A stretch of 64,000 nt of DNA from NCBI RefSeq assembly GCF_014596515.1, contig NZ_MSJQ01000426.1, positions 1 through 64,000 of the forward strand, given 5' to 3'. This DNA is from Streptomyces sp. CBMA156 (GTDB lineage: Bacteria; Actinomycetota; Actinomycetes; Streptomycetales; Streptomycetaceae). Under the pieces are notes generated by a model that saw only the letters and a list, made by a program, of their open reading frames with translations, was not told where the DNA came from and made no database searches. This document shows, piece after piece, positions 59,572 through 64,000 of this stretch. The number at the start of each line of letters is the position of its first letter. The first letter of the stretch is position 1. A program made the translations under genes and the position numbers.

Positions 59572-60198
59572 GTGGTCAAGCAGGAACGGGCTGGGCGGAC
59601 CCGGCGGGCCGTACTGCTCGCCGCCGCGGAGACCTTCGCGCGGGTGGGCTTCGAGGCCGCCAGCCTGGTCGACATCAGCCGCCGGGCCGGGGTGAGCAAG
59701 GGGGCCCTCTACTTCCACTTCGTGTCCAAGCAGGCCCTCGCCGACGGGGTGCGCTGCGCCGCCGGGCGGGAGGTCGGCTCGGCCGCGCTGCGCGCCCTGC
59801 GGGCCGAGGGCCCGGCGCTCCAGGGCCTGATCGACTTCTCGCACGAACTGGCCGGGATGCTGCGCGAGGACGTGGTGGTGCGGGCCGGCATCCGGCTCGG
59901 CCGTCCGGGCCCACCGCGCCGGGACGGTGCGCCGGGCCCGGTGGGCCCGGACGTCGCCTGGCGCAGTCTCACCGCCGTCGTCCACCGCCTGCTGGACCGC
60001 GCCGCCGAGGCCGGTGAGCTGTGCGCCGGGGTGGACCGGCGGGCCGCCGCCGAACTGCTCACCGCGGCGGCGGCCGGCCAGGTGCTGCTGGCGGGCGAGG
60101 AGACGGACCGGCCGGGGCCCGAGGCCGTGAGCCGGCTCTGGACGGCCGCGCTGCCGGCCCTGGTGGCGGCCGAGCACCGGGGCGGCTACCGGGTCTGA
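59572..60198 (+). CDS. TetR-family gamma-butyrolactone receptor-type regulator
   Basis: A 208-residue TetR protein. The DNA-binding domain reads RTRRAVLLAAAETFARVGFE, ASLVDISRRAGVSKGALYFH, FVSKQALADGV, close to ScbR/ArpA-type receptors, which carry KGALYFHF. GTG start (VVKQERAGRT) with GGAGGGGG upstream; longer frames are unsupported. Being divergent from afsA with ARE boxes between, it probably represses both until the butyrolactone accumulates. The ligand-binding half is Arg/Ala/Gly-rich. Confidence 0.85.
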   Translation: MVKQERAGRTRRAVLLAAAETFARVGFEAASLVDISRRAGVSKGALYFHFVSKQALADGVRCAAGREVGSAALRALRAEGPALQGLIDFSHELAGMLREDVVVRAGIRLGRPGPPRRDGAPGPVGPDVAWRSLTAVVHRLLDRAAEAGELCAGVDRRAAAELLTAAAAGQVLLAGEETDRPGPEAVSRLWTAALPALVAAEHRGGYRV

Positions 60199-60271
60199 CC
60201 GGAGCCGGCCGACGGGGGCCGCCCGGCGCCGCGGGCCCGCCCGGTGCCTCAGGCTCGCCCGCCGAGGTGCC

Positions 60272-60883
60272 TCAGGCCCGCTCGCCGACGCTCAGCCGGG
60301 CGAGCGCGTGCGGCTGGACCAGGCCGGGCAGCAGCAGCGTCCACAGGTCGGACAGCCGCTGGATCAGGTCCTGCCGGTCGGCCAGCACCTGGGAGCTCAG
60401 CTGGATGCCGGTGACCGCGCCGGTGATCACCCCGGAGGCCGCGGTCAGGTCGATCCCCGGGTGGAGGTCCCCCGCCTCCCTGGCCCGCTCCAGCAGGACC
60501 CGGACCGTGTCCATCCACCCCTGGTAGGCCGCGAGCTGCGGCTGGGTGAAGCTGCCGTGCTCGATCGTCAGCCGGATGCTGCCGCGCACCAGCGGGTCGG
60601 TCCGGAGCGCGCGGGCGAAGGCGTACCCGAGGTCGATCAGGTTCTGCACCGGACTGTCCGAGGTCGGTTCCCAGCCGGAGATGAAGGCGCCCTGCCCCTC
60701 GATGACGGCGAGGGCCAGCTCCTCCTTGGAGTGGAAGTGGAAGTACAGCGCGCCCTTGGTGACGCCGGCGCGGTCCAGGATCCCGGACATCGTGGCGGCG
60801 GCGTAGCCCCGCTCGTCGAACACCTCGGCCGCCGCGACGAGTACCGCCTGGCGGGTCGCCAGCGCGCGTGCCTGCCTGGCCAT
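60272..60883 (-). CDS. Second TetR gamma-butyrolactone receptor-type regulator
   Basis: A 203-residue TetR protein of the same subfamily: MARQARALATRQAVLVAAAE, FDERGYAAATMSGILDRAGV, TKGALYFHFHSKEELALAVI, then a ligand domain that fits butyrolactone receptors well (RLTIEHGSFTQPQLAAYQGW, WMDTVRVLLERAREAGDLHP). It is convergent with the other TetR gene (73-base gap). One of the pair could be a true receptor and the other a pseudo-receptor. An inverted repeat lies about 70 bases before the start. Confidence 0.88.
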   Translation of the reverse strand: MARQARALATRQAVLVAAAEVFDERGYAAATMSGILDRAGVTKGALYFHFHSKEELALAVIEGQGAFISGWEPTSDSPVQNLIDLGYAFARALRTDPLVRGSIRLTIEHGSFTQPQLAAYQGWMDTVRVLLERAREAGDLHPGIDLTAASGVITGAVTGIQLSSQVLADRQDLIQRLSDLWTLLLPGLVQPHALARLSVGERA

Positions 60884-60954
60884 CGCAGCCTCCCTGGAAA
60901 GTTCTGGTACTCGGCAGCGGCCGGTCCTGTGGGGGCGGACGGGGCGGCGGACGC

Positions 60955-60972
60955 ATACCGTCCAGCAGGTAT
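60955..60972. promoter_or_regulatory. Inverted repeat upstream of the second TetR gene
   Basis: ATACC-gtccagca-GGTAT is a perfect 5-bp inverted repeat spaced 8 bases, of the kind bound by TetR dimers; it may mediate autoregulation. The remaining gap to the carboxylase gene has nothing else clear. Confidence 0.45.
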
Positions 60973-61109
60973 CCTACCGAGCCTTTCGCGGGCCCTTCCG
61001 GCCTCGGTCGGGCAGGTGGGAGCGCCCGGGCCCGCGCGGTCCCGGGAGGAACGCACGACGGCCGGTCACCCGAACGGGGTGACCGGCCGGAGGCCCGGGC
61101 CGTGGGCCG

Positions 61110-61316
61110 TCAGGCGGCCTGCTGCCAGCTGACCGGCGAGTAGTACGCCGGGCGGCGCTCCAGGCGCTGCCAGCTGGCGATCGGCTCGACGGGAGCGGCG
61201 GCGGCGGCCTGCTGCGCGGCGGCGCGCGCGGCGAGGACGGCGGTCAGGGCGGCGAGTTCCTCGTCGGTGAGACTGCCGCGGACGATGCGGACGAGGGGTT
61301 CGGCGGAAGCGGTCAT
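61110..61316 (-). CDS. Acyl-CoA carboxylase epsilon subunit
   Basis: A 68-residue protein of the AccE/PccE type found beside beta subunits in actinomycetes. LVRIVRGSLTDEELAALTAV is the conserved N-terminal segment; the C-terminus has IASWQRLERRP and SPVSWQQ, matching the short Trp/Arg motifs of the family. It tightens the alpha-beta carboxylase complex. It lies 72 bases downstream of the beta subunit, on the same strand. Confidence 0.85.
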   Translation of the reverse strand: MTASAEPLVRIVRGSLTDEELAALTAVLAARAAAQQAAAAAPVEPIASWQRLERRPAYYSPVSWQQAA

Positions 61317-61388
61317 GTCCTGGTTTCTCCCCCGGGTTGCTGTGGTCTGGGGCGGGTGCCCCGGTGGACTGCTGCGGTGGAGCGGGCG

Positions 61389-62990
61389 TTACATCGGCGG
61401 GTTGCCGTGCTTGCGGCTGGGCAGGTCCGCGTGCTTGGTGCGGAGCATGGCCAGGGCGGAAGCGATCACCTGGCGGGTCTCGGCCGGGTCGATGACGTCG
61501 TCCACGAGGCCGCGCTCGGCCGCGTAGTACGGGTGCATCAGCTCGTTCTTGTATTCCTTGATCTTCTGGGCGCGCATGGCGTCCGGGTCCTCGGCGGCGT
61601 TGATCTCGCGCCGGAAGATGACGTTGGCCGCGCCCTCGGCGCCCATCACGGCGATCTCGTTGGTCGGCCAGGCGTAGGACAGGTCCGCGCCGATCGAGCG
61701 GGAGTCCATCACGATGTAGGCGCCGCCGTAGGCCTTGCGCAGGATCAGCGAGATGCGCGGCACGGTGGCGTTGCAGTACGCGTACAGCAGCTTGGCGCCG
61801 TGCCGGATGATGCCGCCGTGCTCCTGGTCGACGCCGGGCAGGAAGCCGGGGACGTCGAGCAGGGTGACCAGCGGGATGTTGAAGGCGTCGCACATCTGGA
61901 CGAAGCGGGCGGCCTTCTCGCTCGCGTTGATGTCCAGCACGCCGGCCAGCGACTGCGGCTGGTTGGCGATGATGCCGGTGACGTGGCCGTCGACCCGGGC
62001 GAGCACGCACAGCACGTTGGTGGCCCAGCGCTCGTGGACCTCCAGGAACTCGCCGTGGTCGACGACCTCCTCGATCACCTTGCGCATGTCGTACGGGCGG
62101 TTGCCGTCGGCGGGCACCAGGTCCAGCAGGCTGTCGTTGCGGCGCTCGACCGGGTCGTCCGTCATCACGGACGGCGGCATCTCGCGGTTGTTCTGCGGCA
62201 GCAGCGACAGGAGGTAGCGGACCTCCTCGATGCAGGACTGCTCGTCGTCGTAGACGAAGTGGGAGACACCGGAGACGCCGGCGTGCACGTCCGCGCCGCC
62301 GAGGCCGTTCTGGGTGATCTTCTCGCCGGTGACCGCCTGGACGACGTCGGGGCCGGTGATGAACATCTGCGAGGTCTCGCGGACCATGAAGACGAAGTCG
62401 GTCAGCGCGGGGGAGTACGCGGCGCCGCCGGCGCACGGGCCGAGCATCACCGAGATCTGCGGGATGACGCCGGAGGCCTTGGTGTTGCGCTGGAAGATGC
62501 CGCCGTAGCCGGCCAGGGCGGTGACGCCCTCCTGGATGCGGGCGCCGGCGCCGTCGTTCAGCGACACCAGCGGGGCACCGGCCGCGATGGCCATGTCCAT
62601 GATCTTGTGGATCTTCTGCGCGTGGGCCTCGCCCAGCGCGCCGCCGAAGATCCGGAAGTCGTGCGCGTAGGTGAAGACGGTGCGGCCGTGGACCGTGCCC
62701 CAGCCGACGATCACGCCGTCGGTGTGCGGCTTCTTGGCCTCCAGGCCGAAGCCCTGGGCGCGGTGCCGGCGCAGCGGCTCGACCTCGCGGAAGGAGCCCT
62801 CGTCCAGCAGCAGCTCGATGCGCTCGCGGGCGGTCAGCTTGCCCTTGGCGTGCTGGGCCTCGGTGGCCTTGTCGCTGGGGCCGCGGCGCACCTTCTCGCG
62901 CAGCTCGTGCAGCTCGGCGACCCGTCCGCGGGCGTCGGCCGGGACCTCGGGGGCCCCACCGTCGACCTGCGCCTCATGCACAACCGTCAT
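61389..62990 (-). CDS. pccB: Acyl-CoA (propionyl-CoA) carboxylase beta subunit
   Basis: Carboxyltransferase subunit that makes methylmalonyl-CoA or malonyl-CoA, precursors of fatty acids and polyketides. The 533-residue product has the N-terminal crotonase-fold half (GKLTARERIELLLDEGSFRE, HDFRIFGGALGEAHAQKI, ISVMLGPCAGGAAYSPAL) and the C-terminal half (VPGFLPGVDQEHGGIIRHGA, ILRKAYGGAYIVMDSRSIGA, AVMGAEGAANVIFRREI). A start at MTVVHEAQVDGG with GGAG is preferred to a GTG five codons earlier. It could equally be called accB or pccB by substrate; Asp/Ile specificity was not resolved. Confidence 0.93.
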   Translation of the reverse strand: MTVVHEAQVDGGAPEVPADARGRVAELHELREKVRRGPSDKATEAQHAKGKLTARERIELLLDEGSFREVEPLRRHRAQGFGLEAKKPHTDGVIVGWGTVHGRTVFTYAHDFRIFGGALGEAHAQKIHKIMDMAIAAGAPLVSLNDGAGARIQEGVTALAGYGGIFQRNTKASGVIPQISVMLGPCAGGAAYSPALTDFVFMVRETSQMFITGPDVVQAVTGEKITQNGLGGADVHAGVSGVSHFVYDDEQSCIEEVRYLLSLLPQNNREMPPSVMTDDPVERRNDSLLDLVPADGNRPYDMRKVIEEVVDHGEFLEVHERWATNVLCVLARVDGHVTGIIANQPQSLAGVLDINASEKAARFVQMCDAFNIPLVTLLDVPGFLPGVDQEHGGIIRHGAKLLYAYCNATVPRISLILRKAYGGAYIVMDSRSIGADLSYAWPTNEIAVMGAEGAANVIFRREINAAEDPDAMRAQKIKEYKNELMHPYYAAERGLVDDVIDPAETRQVIASALAMLRTKHADLPSRKHGNPPM

Positions 62991-63443
62991 CTCGAACCAC
63001 TCCAAGGGTGAGGGAACTGTCCGACAGCCAACGTCATGCTGTGCCCCCGGCTGCGAATCACTTTCTTCACTTATGACTGTACGAGGGGCCGTGCGCTGGT
63101 TTCGGCGTCGATTCCGTACAAGGTCGGGTTCGTTTCGCTGTCAGGCCTGGACAGAAGCGGTTGGTTCAGCCGCTGAGCGCTCGGTGTTCACTCGGGTACC
63201 GGGGGTTGTCGGGCAGGTGATGGCCCGATGATCTGAACATGAAGGAAAGCGCAGGTCAGGGCCGTCTTTTAGCAATGTAGGCCGGTCCTCTGGGGTCGCG
63301 CTCAAGGTCTGCTCAAGTCCGGCGGCGGAGCGGCCGCCGGCCGGGCGAGACGGCGGAAAGTCGTAGGGAAGCGCCAAAAACACCGCAGCCCACCCCGGGT
63401 GTCAGGGGTGGGCTGTCCGGGCGAGCGGTCGGACCGGCTCCGA
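62991..63443. other. Intergenic region between pccB and a PLDc_N gene
   Basis: About 450 bases without a supported gene. The part next to pccB is relatively AT-rich (GAATCACTTTCTTCACTTATGACTG) and probably holds its promoter. The other end has the hairpin listed next. Confidence 0.5.
63386..63415 (-). terminator. Terminator of the PLDc_N membrane protein gene
   Basis: CAGCCCACCCC and GGGGTGGGCTG (11-bp perfect stem, 8-base loop), 28 bases after the stop; on the minus strand it is followed by CGGTGTTTTTGG, a T-run. Confidence 0.85.
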
Positions 63444-63866
63444 TCAGCTCTTCTTGCCGTCCTCGGGCTCGTCGCGGTCGCGCAGCTCGCGCTCGCGACG
63501 CCGCAGATCGGACTCCCACTGCTTCAGCATGTCCTCGTGGTCTTTGTCGTTCCTCTTCAACGAGGCGAGGAACTCCGGGTCGTCGTCCGGCGCCGTCGGC
63601 CGTCCGCCGCGCGGGGCCGGGCGGCCCTGGCGGTCGTCGGCCGGGTACCCCGCGTGGGCCCCGGCGGGGGCGGCCGGCAGGAAGCCGCGCCGCTTGCCGG
63701 CGATCAGCCAGGCGATCGGGCCCAGCGGCGGGAAGAGCAGCACGATCAGCACCCAGACCACCTTCGGCAGGTGCTTCACCTCGTCCTCGGGCGTGGTCAG
63801 GCAGTCCACGAACGCCCAGACCCAGAGCGCGAGCGGAAGGATGATGGTCAGAAGAATCCTCAGCAC
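63444..63866 (-). CDS. PLDc_N-domain membrane protein
   Basis: A 140-residue protein. Two membrane segments (ILLTIILPLALWVWAFVDCL and VVWVLIVLLFPPLGPIAWLI) with the PLDc_N pattern D..T....E...LPK..W.....  ..GPIAW, then GKRRGFLP and a cytoplasmic tail with charged helices (PEFLASLKRNDKDHEDMLKQ, RRRERELRDRDEPED). Such proteins are common next to menaquinone genes in Streptomyces, but their function is unknown. No ribosome site stands out. Confidence 0.8.
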   Translation of the reverse strand: MLRILLTIILPLALWVWAFVDCLTTPEDEVKHLPKVVWVLIVLLFPPLGPIAWLIAGKRRGFLPAAPAGAHAGYPADDRQGRPAPRGGRPTAPDDDPEFLASLKRNDKDHEDMLKQWESDLRRRERELRDRDEPEDGKKS

Positions 63867-63961
63867 GGCCGGGTTCTCCTCCCTGGCGGCGACGGTGGCG
63901 GCGGGCGCCTTCCAGGGGCCCTTGACCCGGCCAGGCTATCGGGTGGCGGATACTGACAGGC

Positions 63962-64000
63962 ATGGCATACGACGATCTCCGCTCGTTTCTCCGGGCCCTC
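63962..64000 (+). CDS. Start of a probable UbiD-family decarboxylase, cut by the window edge
   Basis: Only 13 residues are visible: MAYDDLRSFLRAL. This matches the N-terminus I know from UbiD-like decarboxylases of the actinobacterial menaquinone (futalosine) pathway, which lie next to a PLDc_N gene. The call rests on very few residues. Confidence 0.5.
   Translation, partial: MAYDDLRSFLRAL

Overview
The window is high-GC actinobacterial chromosome and most likely comes from a Streptomyces or Kitasatospora relative. The grounds are the developmental sigma factor gene bldN with its anti-sigma gene, chaplin and rodlin genes for the aerial hyphal surface, a gamma-butyrolactone (AfsA/TetR) signalling locus, and a rex-hemACDB block. 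GTG starts, ATGA/GTGA overlaps and G/C-rich third codon positions run throughout.

Layout. (1) 1-11.2 kb: rsbN (cut by the left edge), bldN, a HAD phosphatase, a glutaredoxin-like protein and a DEDDh exonuclease, then rex with its own operator and the heme operon hemA-hemC-hemD-hemB. (2) 11.2-15.5 kb: a coat cluster of two rodlins, three short chaplins and three other small secreted proteins, separated by strong hairpin terminators. (3) 15.6-20.9 kb: a secreted SGNH hydrolase/ricin-B lectin gene broken by one frameshift, a PIG-V-like membrane mannosyltransferase, and a MarR regulator with a DHA2-type MFS exporter. (4) 21.0-50.1 kb: an integrated mobile element of about 29 kb, bounded by a perfect 72-bp direct repeat lying in the 3' end of a protein-coding gene. 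(5) 50.1-64 kb: the target gene, then hemL, a histidine phosphatase and the cytochrome c maturation genes resA-ccdA-resB-ccsB; next an AfsA homologue with two receptor-type TetR regulators, acyl-CoA carboxylase beta and epsilon subunits, a PLDc_N membrane protein and the first codons of a probable UbiD-family decarboxylase.

The element carries a tyrosine integrase, an excisionase-like HTH protein, a DUF3631-type replication ATPase, a relaxase with a MobC-like partner and several small accessory genes. No FtsK/TraB translocase was found, so it looks mobilizable rather than self-transmissible. Cargo falls into three blocks: (a) a PD-(D/E)XK-like nuclease gene coupled to a gene of unknown function and a coiled-coil gene; (b) a tightly overlapping eight-gene operon (small membrane protein, UXS-like SDR, GT8, membrane GT2, P-loop kinase, Gfo/Idh/MocA oxidoreductase, APH-like kinase, DegT aminotransferase) with a convergent second APH-like kinase and a divergent XRE-TPR regulator, which looks like an undescribed aminosugar, aminocyclitol or glycoconjugate pathway; (c) a probable defence patch with an OLD-family ATPase/Toprim nuclease, a frameshifted HEPN protein and a decayed GIY-YIG gene. 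An unusual roughly 490-bp array of GGTCC/GGACC words lies between the mobilization and replication genes.

The chromosomal parts fit together functionally. Rex senses NADH/NAD+ and heads the heme operon; hemL and the cytochrome c maturation genes extend the same heme and respiration theme. BldN and RsbN control coat genes of the kind found only 9-13 kb away.
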